Assembly: GCA_030704615.1 (NCBI GenBank)
Contig: CM060732.1
Span: forward strand, 23,064,001 to 23,128,000
DNA from: Takakia lepidozioides
Lineage: Eukaryota > Streptophyta > Takakiopsida > Takakiales > Takakiaceae
Length of the DNA stretch: 64,000 nt
Direction: 5' to 3'
Position numbers and translations under genes: made by a program. Of this stretch, positions 52,715 to 64,000 are shown in pieces (the first letter of the stretch is position 1; each line of letters opens with the position of its first letter). Below the pieces are notes generated by a model. It searched no databases. It saw only the letters and a program-made list of their open reading frames with translations, and was not told the DNA's origin.

Positions 52715-55700
52715 ATGGTGCAGGCGGGGGGAATTGCGGCCCCCGTGGTGGCATCGGCGCCCACGGCATGCCAGGTGCAGTGTGCGGGATGCAGGCGCAT
52801 ACTGAATGTGCCATCTGGAATTCTGAATTTTCAGTGTCCGAAATGCAAGCTGCCGCAGGTGCTGCCGCCGCAGCTGAGGCAGCAAGGGGTGGCCCGGGGG
52901 ATCGACAATACCAAAATTCAGCTGCCGTGTGCCAATTGTCGTGCGGTTCTCAATGTGCCGCCGGGGCTGACCAGATTCGTGTGTCCGGAGTGTCGAGTGG
53001 AGCTGGCTGTGGATCCGTTGAAGTTGGCGGCGTATATGAATTCGCTTGCACAGATCAACGTGTATGGAAATGGCCAAACGGCGGGGATGGCGGCGAGGGG
53101 AGGCCTCTCTGGCGGCCTTGGGGATGGAATAGATACTCCTTGGAACAAACAACTCGGGGGACCTAATTTACCCTTGGACGAGGTGAATGAGGTGATTGAT
53201 TCCTGCTCACTGCTCTCCTCCATTAAGCTGGTCGGGGTTTTAAGCTTTCCTCTCTGGCAAATCTTGATTGTTTTCGAACCAGACTTTAGCCACTCCTGTT
53301 TGGATGCTGGCGTCTAAGCATTGGAGCTGCAGCAGAATTGAAACAGCATGGATTTGACCTAATGCTACATTGGCCACTGTGGCGCATGCCACAGTATAAT
53401 CGAGATAACTTGAGGCATGAAAGAAGTGAAGAGGCACTTTTGTCTTTCTGACCATCTTCCTGCACGGAAAATTGCGCATTGGAAAGCAGGTGATTTTGTA
53501 GATGTTTGAATAATGTCTGAGCTCAGATCTCAGAAATAAAGATAAAGCTTGATTGATGGTTGAGTAGTAACATGGGGAGCATTTGACATCAGAATTATCC
53601 AGAGCCTGTAGAGTAATGCCACAATACCAAGGAGAGGAGTGTTATGCCTGCATCTTGTGATACCTACCATACGTTGCCGTTTGTATCAGGATCTAATGAT
53701 TCACAGTAAGAAGACAGGTTTTGTCATGCACATTTGCAAATGTCGCAGCTCTTGTTGCTTGGCTTTCTTCAGAAATCCAGCCAGAAAGGCCTGACTGAGC
53801 TCTCAGGTTTGGGAATGGGAGAGGGTTGCCTCTGAGTGTGGCTGTACGGTCAATTCATGCGCAGTGAAGACACTTTGCTGTTAGAAGTTCTATATCATTG
53901 CTCTCATGCTGATTGAGTCTCTACCAAATTGAATGTCAGGTAGCTTTGGAAGTGGAGCAAGAAGAGGATGAAGGTGGAACTGCTGGAGAAACCTTCACAG
54001 ACTATGTGTGTACAGCATTGGCATGACTATACTTCTCTGTGTAAATGCTGTCCATTTTCTTTACTGTTATGCTCGCGCTTCAAGAAGAGTTTCTATCTGT
54101 TGCATAAAACAGCTAGCTGCAGTGTTGCTTGTCAAGCCCCTTTCTAGGTTTCTATTTGCAGAACTCTCAGATTTGTGATCAGGCTGCTGGTCGCTCACAA
54201 CAAAGGATGTGCATTGGTCTCCAGTAACCGCTTTCGTGCCTGCATGTGTGTTGAGTACTGTAATACTTGTGCACGTCTTGTGAGTAACTGCACACTTGAC
54301 TCACTGTGGTCCTCACACAGCGGCCATCCAAGCTATCAATAGGGCCTCCGCATCCTGATCCAATCGTGGAGACAGCGTCACTGTCAGCTGTGCAACCTCC
54401 AGAACCAACCTATGAGCTTCTAATCAAAGAGGATATCGAGAAGTCGGGTAGTCTCTCATGTTTGCAACTGGAAACCATTGTCTATGCTTCTCAGGTAATT
54501 CAAGCTTTTGTGGTTCATGATCAGTGTTCCAACCACCATTTTCCTCTACATTTCCTACCATGGTATTTTAGATTGTAACGTGTGCATGCAGAATACTTGT
54601 CTCTATGTTAACTCCACAATTTATCTATCACATGCATGTGACAATTCTTATGTTACATTTGAGTATGGCACTCTATTTCACCTCAATCGGTGAAGCTAAA
54701 GTTGGAACAGTTTCTGGCTCAAAAAATCATTATTGATGATGGTATGACACTGACCACTGGGAGTTATTGGGAATGATGTTACCTGCAGAGGCATTTGCAA
54801 CATCTTGCGGATGGAACAAGAGCAGGCTTCTTTCTTGGAGATGGAGCTGGGGTGGGTAAAGGGCGAACAATTGCTGGCTTAATCTGGGAAAATTGGAAGC
54901 GGGGCAGGCGCAAAGCACTGTGAGTACGGGAGAGACATGCTTCTGAGGGTTTTTCCTGTCACCCATGAAATTCGTAAACTATCCTTGAGTCGCCTCTTTC
55001 TGGTAAAATATGCAGCCCCTGGGGTTACCTCTGATGCTGCTAATCCATCAATGAGTTTCTCAGTACCTTGTACTCTCATTCAGATAATTTCCTAACATGC
55101 ACGAGTTGATCACAAATGGTGGAGGGCAGATGGCTGTCTGTTGGCTCAGATCTCAAATTTGATGCTCAGAGAGACTTGGACGATGCTGGTGCAACAGCAA
55201 CGGAGGTTGGTGCACCACCAACAGATCTGCTCGGTAAGTTTTACAGCTTAATACAAGTTTTCTTGTGTAGCCTATTTACTTGACACAATCGACTCGAGGA
55301 TCCGTTTTTCTGATGGGAAGGACGAATCAATCAGAAGGGTCTTGCGTGTATTTGTATTGAATGTTGGTGTTGGGTCTATGAAAAGCAGAGCGACCTTGAG
55401 AACTCTGTATCCTCATGGCTGATTGAGTGTTTTCTGATATCTGAACAGGGTGGTAATCAGTTTTTGTAGTTTGAACACGTTAGGAAGTTTTCTTTCTTGG
55501 TTGTAGGTCGTTGCAGCACTGATGTGTGAACTCCTTGCTGTGACAAGATCTGTGTATGTGATTCGCCCCAAACTTTTGAAGTCAGAACATGTAATGGTAG
55601 AGGAACTGTCCAGAGCCAAAGCTAATTCTGGTTAAGCATCTTCTGATAAGGCAATTAATTGACTGCATTCTGTTGCCAATGCTCAGTGCACCCCTTGAAC

Positions 55701-58700
55701 AAGCTGCCTTATGCAAAGCTGGACTCTAAGGCGGTGGGTGTGAAGGAGGGGGTGATATTCCTCACATACAGCAGCTTGATTGCATCATCGGAGAAGGGGC
55801 GATCACGTTTGCAGCAGCTGGTTCAGTGGTGTGGTACCGGGTTTGATGGGCTTCTAGTGTTTGATGAGGTTCTATGCACCGCTTTTACCCTGCTTTTCTA
55901 AGATACTGGATTATGGCTGCACATACGCTCCACGAGATATGCCATTTCCGTTTGTGGTTTTCTCTTAGGCTCAGTGGGTTTCCGCATGGTTCGTTCTGCG
56001 ATCATACTATTGTCATTGTTGATGTGCGGATGAGTCTTCTTTGTGTCAGTAATGCAAGAACGCAGCATTGTCTGAATTGCTTTATGTGACGTGCTGTATG
56101 TTTCTGTGTGTTTCTTCCATTTGAGTTGGAACCCAGCTTCTGGGCCACATGGGCTGTTTTTCATGTACCCTGCCTGCGCCTTAAAGCCTCTAGCATGATC
56201 CAGTAGCAGCCTGCAGCAGCAAAAGTAATGTCTGCATTTGTTTTTGACATGCTATTATTTGTATCTGTCTAGTAGATGTAGATAGATGTATACGTGAAGT
56301 GTCTTGGATGTTGTTGTGTTGTCAGTTTCATTATATCTAGCGGCACTGGGGATTGTGCCATGGGTTGAAGGATGTGGTAGCTGAAAATGTTGTGTATCCT
56401 GAAACAGTGTCACAAGGCCAAGAATCTAATACCCGAGGCTGGAGGGCAGGCCACGCGCACTGGTGAGGCAGTACTTGAACTTCAGGTACAGCATCTATCC
56501 CCCATCCAGGAATTACCGGTTCTTGGGTGAAATGAGGGCCAGAGCAACTGTAATTGTAATTGGGAAGTGCGGTCAGCCTAACTTTGTTAGAACTCCCGGA
56601 TTGATATCCAGGCAGGTAAATCCCGGCAAATGATATACCGACCCTACACTGCTGTAAACATGTAAGCTACCAACATATTGATACCCAGACCCGGCCTAAA
56701 TCAGTACTTGAGGATTGATACTTGGCATGTATGAACATTTCAAATATCCGGGGTGGATTGATACCCAGTGGGTAGGATTAATTATAATACCCGGATGGAT
56801 TGCCGGTGATAATTTGCTGAAGCTGGTATGAGGGGGTATAGACAAGTTTAGGGTTAGAAGAGAGTGGTTACCAGATTTTATCCTTCACCACCTCTTGCAC
56901 CCAACTTCTCTATATAGGCCCACATCTCGATTTTTAACTATTGTTCTGGTCTATATCCGAATTAATCCAATGTTCATCAACTGGGTATGAATAAGAGATT
57001 GATAACCGGCAAAATTTCATATATGATCCAGCGGATATATCTAATTGGAAAATATTCTCTTACCTGGATCGGGCAGGTAAATAAATCTATGATATTTAAT
57101 ATCTGGATCCGGTGGTTTAAAAAAAAGTGATATACCCACCCAACACTGGTTTACACCCTAAAAGTCTCTCTGCAGACAGCCTTGCCTTACTAAGCTTTTC
57201 AAGGGGAACGACTTGCGTACGCACTCAGTGATGGGGGATGGAAGACCAGGGATGGGAGATTCTTGATATCCCCGATCCTGGTCCCATAATGGTGGAGTTA
57301 CTGGCCACCTAGTCAGGTAGCTACCCTCCCGTGTTTGATGAGAAAGACAGGTGGTTGCAAAATTTAGTCTACATGTCTTGATATGGTGTGTCTAGGAGCA
57401 TAAGTAGACATCAAAAGTCTTATGGGTCCTTCCTAAGTGTGTTGCACATAGGTGGTGAGGGTACATGCACTGATGAATGGGATCCTCTGCAGGCCTTGAG
57501 AGGGCGGGTACACGTTGCCATCTGTGGCACTGATCCCGTATTTGTTCATGCGGGGGCATGGGGAGGCAGAACAAGTTGAGGGAAGCCCGCATTATCTACT
57601 GTTCAGCTACTGGAGCATCAGAGCCCCGAAACATGGGCTACATGGCTCGTCTTGGCCTATGGGGAGCTGGCACCGATTTCCCACAGTTCTCAGCTTTCCT
57701 TGGTCTGTCCTTGGATGTTCGTTTTGCCTCGTTTCTTTCGTTACTGTTGTTTGTCCTTGTGCTTGCCAGATCCGTGGCATTGTGCTTTTGCCATTGTTTC
57801 TCCTTACATGAGGTGCAGGGGATCTTATAGTGGGGGCAAACTTTTGGCAATTAGCAGTTGTGCAATTCAAAGTTCTAGCTACAATTTCCTGCATTTTTCT
57901 CTTCCAACCTTGTCAGTGATAGACAGAAAAACAGAATCACCAGCTTCTTGTTACAAACTTCATGGACATACTGAGTTTTGGTTGCCTTCTGACTCATGGA
58001 CCTTACCTCAGGTGCCTTGGATAAGCGAGGAGTCGGGGCACTTGAGCTTGTGGCAATGGACATGAAGGCTAGGTGTGATTTCCACCCTTAATCAAGCCTT
58101 GACTTGGTTTACTTGCTACTCAGAAATGCAGGAGTTTTGTATTAGCTTAGGATTGTGTTGTCATGTGCAATTTAGTGTGCTCTTAAAATTCAAGTCGACC
58201 TCACACATGGCCTTAGGAGAGCTTGCAATGTTTGTTTCGGATTGCACTATCTGCCACTATCTAGGAACACTTCATATTGAGGATACAACTGACGAATCTG
58301 TTGAAACTGAATGGGCCTCTTGCAAACAGAGGCATGTATGTGTGCCGTACACTCAGTTTTAAGGGTGCTGAGTTTGAAATTGAGGAAGTACCCTTGGAGG
58401 AGAAGATGCAGGTCAGTAACAGGCTTCATAAGAATTCATTGTTGCAGGTTGTTCTGTTATTTGTAGCCTAACTTCCTCTTCTTATAGCCCTTCGCTTTAA
58501 AGGTCTGTTGTGCTGATCTGCGGCAGGATGCAAATAATCACTTTGTTTGTCATGCAGGTCATGTACCTGAAAGCATGCCATTTTTGGAGTACTTTGCGAG
58601 TGGAGCTTATGTCTGCCTTGGATGGACTCCAAGAGAAGAAGCCCAATCAAAATCAGCTTTGGCGACTATATTGGGCAAATCATCAGGTGCAGCACCTTCC

Positions 58701-61700
58701 AATAGTTTGCATCTTTACCATGGACTTCAAATGGAATGATGATTCATGGGGAGGATTTCTTGGCAAAATGTTTCAGGAGTGTTAGGTATTTTGCATTATT
58801 CCTCTTCTATTTAGCTATACTTGTGTTTATATGAGGGTGGTAGGGGCTTTCATTAAGTGCACATAGATGAATGCGAATGCTAGGAGCGGGGACCAACTGT
58901 GTTGATTTGATACATCATATGTGCTCAGGCTGTTTCTGATGAACGAGTATGGCATTGATACAGCGTTTTTTCAGACATATGTGCATGTCTGCGAAAGTGC
59001 CTGCAGCAGTAAGACTGGCAAAGCAGGCTCTGGAAGAAGGGAAATGTGTAGTTATTGGCCTCCAAAGCACAGGCGAGGCGCGCACGGAAGAAGCTGTAAA
59101 CAAATATGTAGGACATTGACCCCAGATATTTGAGTCCATAAGTTACTTTGTTTGTGGAAAATTTGTCAGGAGGGAAATGCAAGTCTGTTTCTGTAAACAT
59201 ATTGTACACCTTCTCTGGATTTTCAAACGATGTTCCAATTCTGGTGCTGTTTTCCTACCTGTTGGTGTGCAGGGAGTCGAGCTAGATGACTTCGTCTCAG
59301 GGCCGAGAGAGTTGTTGCTGAAGCTGGTAGAGGAGCATTATCCTCTACCGCCTGAGCCAAGGCACTTGCATGGTCTTAACCTGGACCCCTTCCATGTTGG
59401 TTGCTTTAGCTGCCTTTGATGTTGGATGAAGTTTAGCATGATGGGTTGGCCATGCGTAGGGAATTAAATCAATAAATACAGTGCAGCATACTAATTGTCA
59501 GTGTGAAATTGACAGAGGATGGACCCATAAAGGAGGAGAATGGAAAGAAACGTCCATCAGAAGTCAATGTCTCTGCACGCGGCAGGAAGAGGAAAGCGGT
59601 GCTTTACAATCGACCCAGTGCTCATGATGACACTGACGCCGATTATGAATGTATGCTTCTTCATGCCTTCCTGACATGGTTATGTCTGGATGACCCTGGT
59701 TGATGTCCATGAGGAATCTCTGAGCCGGTGTCACTATAGGTATTTTGGTTGCAGGGGCTGCCTTCATTTTGTAATTCGGGAATGCATTTGGTAGCTACCT
59801 TATGTAACCATGGAATTGCCTTATGCAACATCAATGGGTGTTGGCTATCTTGGTATCCCCATCTTACACTGTATTATTGGTTTCCAAACGTCTGCGGATG
59901 CCTTCTTGTGAAGAAGTAGCACAGCATATTGATGTTGTTAGGAACATGTGACACAATTATCACCACTTCTACGAGTTACAATAGTCTTCTGATCCTTCAC
60001 AATCGGACTCGCCAGTTTTGGTACTACACCATGGCATTTTTAGCTGTCAAGCTATCCCGGAATGGCATTCCTTTGTCATCTGTGTACTGGGTGAGCTCTG
60101 TCAAAGATGAAGTGAGATGTAACATATGCTCTTCATCAACATCTCCTCAGATATCCTGGTATAATGGACATGTAGTTGGAAATGGCTTATGCCATGAGTT
60201 TGGCTACGTGACGGCTTATGTGGCTGTTTCGGATGGGTGGCTGCACAGGCATCAATGGGGACTGCCCCACCACTGTTTTCTGCAGCTGCACGGTAAGCTG
60301 AATCGCTTTCTGTGCTCTGCGGGCCTGGTTTGTAATTAATTGCCTGTCTCCCACCTCCGTTTCATGTGGGAGCTGGTTATTTGGCATGGCTGCAGGCTTT
60401 CCCTGCTCTGATTTACTTAGGTCTCAATCCTGTTCCAACAATGTCGATTCTGCCTCTCAACATTCCCATACATGGGCTACTTAAGTCTACTGCAAAGTAT
60501 CAGTTGTTCTTTCGAACATGAGCACCTATCTCAGCCAACAACTGATGGAGGTGAAGTTGCAAGATGGATGTGATTCTGCTAGTCCTTCATTGTAACCCTA
60601 CTATCCGAGGGTCCACTTCGCTTGCTGCTCTTGCCCATCGCATCTGACTAATATTTCCTGTGAACAACTTCATGTTCATGACTGTTGACGTGCCATAGAG
60701 GGGCTAGAAAGTCATTTTTTTATTGTGGCCTGTGAAGGCCAGAAGGTCCAGGCTTACTGCTTTCTGTGTTTTATTGTGGTGGTGGCACTTCGTTTCTGTC
60801 AGAACATTCCTCTGTGTTGTTCTCGGTTGACCTCCTTCCATGATGGATGTTGAGCTCATGACATGGCTGGTAATGTTGAGCACTGTCAGGTTCTATGCAG
60901 ATGATTGGTTTTGGTATGGTGTGTGTCTGTTGGCCTATAACTTTGATTAATGACTTCCTATTAAGAGCTCCTTGCCGTGCCAACACTCGTGTTGGGTGGC
61001 TGTTGCATCTTTTTTGGTTACGTGTGAGCCTTATTGGCTTGGTTGGGAACTATGAGGAACAGCCCTTATGCAATTTGTACATCTCTTGTTGTCTTGACTA
61101 AGTCAGGATAGGGAATATTTCAATTTACACATCTCTTGACCTGGTGCAGACACACTGGAGGAGTATGGAGACAAATGTAGGTGTGAAATTGCTCTGAATA
61201 TGTTTTTTTGCAAAGATTATGAGCTCATTTAAGACAGATTATTCGAATGTGTTGTATGTGCAGCTGAATCAGAGGCTGAGTCAGCAGGCAGTGAAGAAGA
61301 CTCGAAGATTTGCAGTATTTGCACAGTTGAAGATGTAGGGTTACTTGCTTACTTCCTGATTCTTTGGGAGGTAACCGGCCTGTGATGTTGGGTTACAAGC
61401 CCCCGTCAATGGGCAGATATTTCTGAATATTGACTATGAACTGGACAGATTTAAAGTTACAGATTGACTGGATTAACTGTTGGATTCTTCCTAAGAGCAA
61501 AATGCTATCAGCACTAACACCTTCATGCAGTGTGGTGTTGTTCTTGCTCTGATTTCTGTCTGATCCTGTAAGTATTATTTGATCATTTGCTGGAAGAACT
61601 TTCTTTCACTAGTGAATGTGGATATAATCCTGCAGGCATCAGACCTGCTGGTGGAGTGCTCTCACTGCAGGAGGGCCGCACACCCAGCATGTCTGGCCCC

Positions 61701-64000
61701 TCCTCTTACTGAGAAGCCAACTGGTGAATGGTTATGCTCCGGATGTTGTGAAAAAACAACTGATTACGAAGTAGAGAGACGTCGCTACATTGCTGAAGTC
61801 TGGCGGAGGTATGTCTTGCCATGCTTTCTCTTTCTGGCAGTGTACAGACTTGTGGTTAGTTTTACTGATTTAGCTAGTAATTGCTGGCCAACTATGTGTA
61901 CTACGGCAGAGGGAATTGTTGTTCTGAACCATTGTTCTCTTGACTCATGCTGTAGTTTGTTATTCCGTAGTCTTGTGGACTTTTGGGTGACTTTGAAAAC
62001 TTTGGTAATATCCAAGTAGGTTGAGAAACCTTCTTCACATGTCCCCAACCTAGATATTTTGAAGTTACAAGTCCAAGGGTGCTCCCCGTTTAGACAATGC
62101 TGCTGGCATCTTATGCATGTTGTTTTGGAAATTAATCAGTATGCTAAGTCTCCACAGGTTCGAGGAAGCAAAAGGGAGGAAGATTAAAACAGTGGATATC
62201 ATACGATCGCTAGACCTGCCAAATAATCCTCTGGATGACATCATTGACCAGGTATGTGTCATTCAGCATCTCTATTGTATATCAAGTCATTATTAAAAAG
62301 TTGTGTCATGCACTATTTGCTGCAGGAGATATTTAAGTTGCAAAACAACTGTATGAAGCAGGTAGTGTGATGCTGGATGTTGGAGAGGTGCATGTAATGT
62401 GTGCTCCCTTTGTCTAATGTATGGAGAAGCCTTCATTCCTATTTACTTTGATGTTGTGGAGGTGAGTTTCCGATAAACAGCAGGCCAGAATGTTTCTTAT
62501 GGTAGGCATTGGCTGCATAGTTGGGGGGTCCAGACTTTGTTGCAGAAATGACTGGGCGACGGGGGATGCTGGTGCGTGCCACAAATGGAAAGGGTGTCAT
62601 CTATCAGGCCCGCAACACGTAAGTGGGGACTTAGCACTTGGAAACAACCAATGGAAGGACATTATCAATTCCCATACAGAGGCTCCCAAGCCTGTGATTT
62701 GATTTTGTGGATCCAATGGTGGTTTGAAACTTTTTGCAGTCTTTCGTAACTGTTTTGGGCTAATCTGGAGAGATATTATTAAGACTTTCAACACACGGGA
62801 ATGAATCAACCTACCCAGATAGGATCCAGGATAGGAAGATTTGTATCATTCGTGGTTCCATTTGAGTTCTGATTTGAGTTCCCTTTCATCTCTTTATACT
62901 TTGTGCAATGCTCAAGCTTTGGGTTGCCAAAATATACCATCAACATGGAGTGATTTCTGCAGCATCTAGACCACTTGTGGATGGACTTGGAATTGCAAGA
63001 GGAGGTTGACCCCATCATGTTGCAAAAGGGTCTAAATAGCATCGGATGCAGTGTGACTCCCAACTCCTTTGAAGGTGGTTGTTAACTTGGTGAAGGTGTA
63101 GATGAGAGTTTTACTACCTCAGGGAAATTGTCTTGTGAATAATTGTTTTCTACTCTTGCAATGCACAGGAAAGATGTAACCCTAGAGATGATAAACATGC
63201 ATGAGAAGCAGCAGTTCATGAATGGGAACAAACTTGTAGCAGTCATTTCGGAAGCGGCATCTGCTGGTGTTTCGCTGCAAGCTGATAGGCGTGCCCTTAA
63301 TCAGGTTGCCCCTATTTTCCTTCTGTTAACATGAAATGTTCACGGTCCCATGTTTTATCCTTAAAGTATTACCATGTTGACAGGTAACATGATGGTGTTT
63401 GATTGATGCGTTTCGCCTATTTCTTGGGCTTCCCGTGCTGTTCAGCGCATGTTGTCCTTTCAATAGTTTCTTAAGGACTGTGCTTGAGATGACAGAGGAG
63501 AAGAGTGCACATAACCTTGGAGCTGCCTTGGAGTGCTGATCGTGCAATTCAACAGTTTGGGAGGACTCATCGGTCCAACCAAGCCTCGGCTCCTCAGTAC
63601 AGGTAGGTTGGAGGGATGTGCTTTATGTTTGGTGGGAAGGGACAAATCATTTTGGTCTCTTTTTCATACTGACAAAGCCTTGTTGGCTTTGTGAATGTGG
63701 TGTCACTAACCCAACTAATGGAAGTCTCCCATTCATCTGCTCTAGTTTCTTTCTAAAACTTACTGCAGAGGCATTGCTGTGGCCTCACATAGTTGCAAAC
63801 GTGGATGGCACAGGAATGGTTCTTGTAAGGTCCCACATGCCAATTCAATGTTCTTTATGGGTCTGACAAGTGGCGCATTCTTACGGGCTGGCAGTCTTCC
63901 AAAGTTTCTCATTTGATTTATGCTCTAGAGGTTAGTCAGGGTGGCCTCATTTTAAATCAATTCTGGTGTCCTGTTCAAGGCACTGTAGTCTTCAAAAAGT
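52715..64000 (+). CDS. FGT1: FORGETTER1 / Strawberry-notch homologue, 3' end beyond window
   Basis: Exons: 52715-53191, 53940-54005, 54321-54494, 54789-54919, 55130-55233, 55687-55868, 56408-56485, 57570-57702, 58012-58072, 58330-58411, 58558-58686, 58964-59107, 59273-about 59395, 59502-59650, 61150-61176, 61264-61334, 61636-61808, 62158-62251, 62521-62618, 63169-63304, 63496-63602. Phases agree at every junction except 13-14. Two LSD1-type C2C2 fingers ([13 protein letters not shown] and [13 protein letters not shown]), a helicase ATP-binding part ([19 protein letters not shown] split by an intron; [16 protein letters not shown]), a PHD finger (CSIC, ECSHC, HPAC, CSGC) and the helicase-C part ([26 protein letters not shown]) follow in family order. 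Arabidopsis FGT1 acts with chromatin remodellers in heat-stress memory, in the nucleus. No lesion is seen. Confidence 0.93.
56530..57130. repeat. Intronic region rich in degenerate gatacccgg motifs
   Basis: The FGT1 intron after exon 7 holds many variants of attgatacccag, gatatccagg, atacccgga and atctggatccgg in both orientations over 600 bp, with attgata and aggtaaat(c/a) recurring. It looks like an old, scrambled repeat or transposon remnant. No coding sequence is seen. Confidence 0.4.
59651..61149 (+). other. Large FGT1 intron, no other gene recognised
   Basis: A 1.5-kb intron between exon 14 and the 27-nt microexon at 61150. Frames inside are short and match nothing; no RNA gene or element end is evident. 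It interrupts the acidic linker before the PHD finger. Confidence 0.55.

Noticed and set aside
63618-63866. 82-codon plus-strand frame as the next FGT1 exon
   Set aside because: It does not resemble the family sequence expected after the THRSNQ motif; the following exon is probably beyond the window.

Overview
The window is eukaryotic and comes from a streptophyte. It holds a plant-type FORGETTER1/Strawberry-notch gene with many GT-AG introns, degenerate plant pentatricopeptide (PPR) repeats, CACTA DNA transposons with plant-specific accessory domains, and two Ty3/gypsy retrotransposons. One of these carries a C5-cytosine methyltransferase. From memory, methyltransferase-bearing retrotransposons have been reported from charophyte algae (and dinoflagellates). 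That, the low gene density and a 500-N scaffold gap make a Chara-like charophyte my best guess, as inference only.

Layout. 1-9.05 kb (mostly minus strand): the 5' part of a TNP2-like CACTA transposase, decayed PPR fragments including a locally amplified PPR array, two similar 5' termini beginning CACTAGAAGC, a ~560-bp dispersed repeat, and a LINE reverse transcriptase scrap. 9.5-15.6 kb (minus): a C-rich minisatellite, then a long multi-exon gene with an N-terminal BED-like zinc finger and a C-terminal Ulp1/C48 protease. 15.7-28.0 kb (minus): a 12.3-kb Ty3/gypsy element with 357-bp LTRs, an extra upstream ORF, gag, protease, cytosine methyltransferase, RT/RNase H, and an integrase ending in a PHD finger. 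It has no tRNA primer site; the 17 nt next to its 5' LTR are the exact complement of a segment inside the LTR, as in self-primed Tf1-type elements. 29.4-29.7 kb holds a divergent relative of that LTR with a compensatory base change. 31.4-37.8 kb: a CACTA element whose accessory gene carries an HAD/FCP1-like phosphatase domain between a Transposase_24-like domain and a DUF8039-like domain. 38-41 kb: a hypothetical minus-strand gene, a PPR scrap and inverted copies of the 560-bp repeat. 41-50.2 kb: a gene resembling permuted amino-type DNA methyltransferases, with its last exon split by a complete chromovirus (TSD TAGCA). 52.7-64 kb: the FGT1/SNO gene, 21 exons recognised and running off the right edge.

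FGT1 is the only clear host gene and the only gene without lesions. The rest is a nested transposon landscape. Nonsense codons recur in the dead genes, mostly TGA where CGA is plausible, which fits deamination of methylated cytosine. The most notable system is the methyltransferase + PHD + self-priming Ty3 element. Its domains suggest a retrotransposon able to methylate DNA and read histone tails, but that function is inferred, and this copy has several frame breaks.
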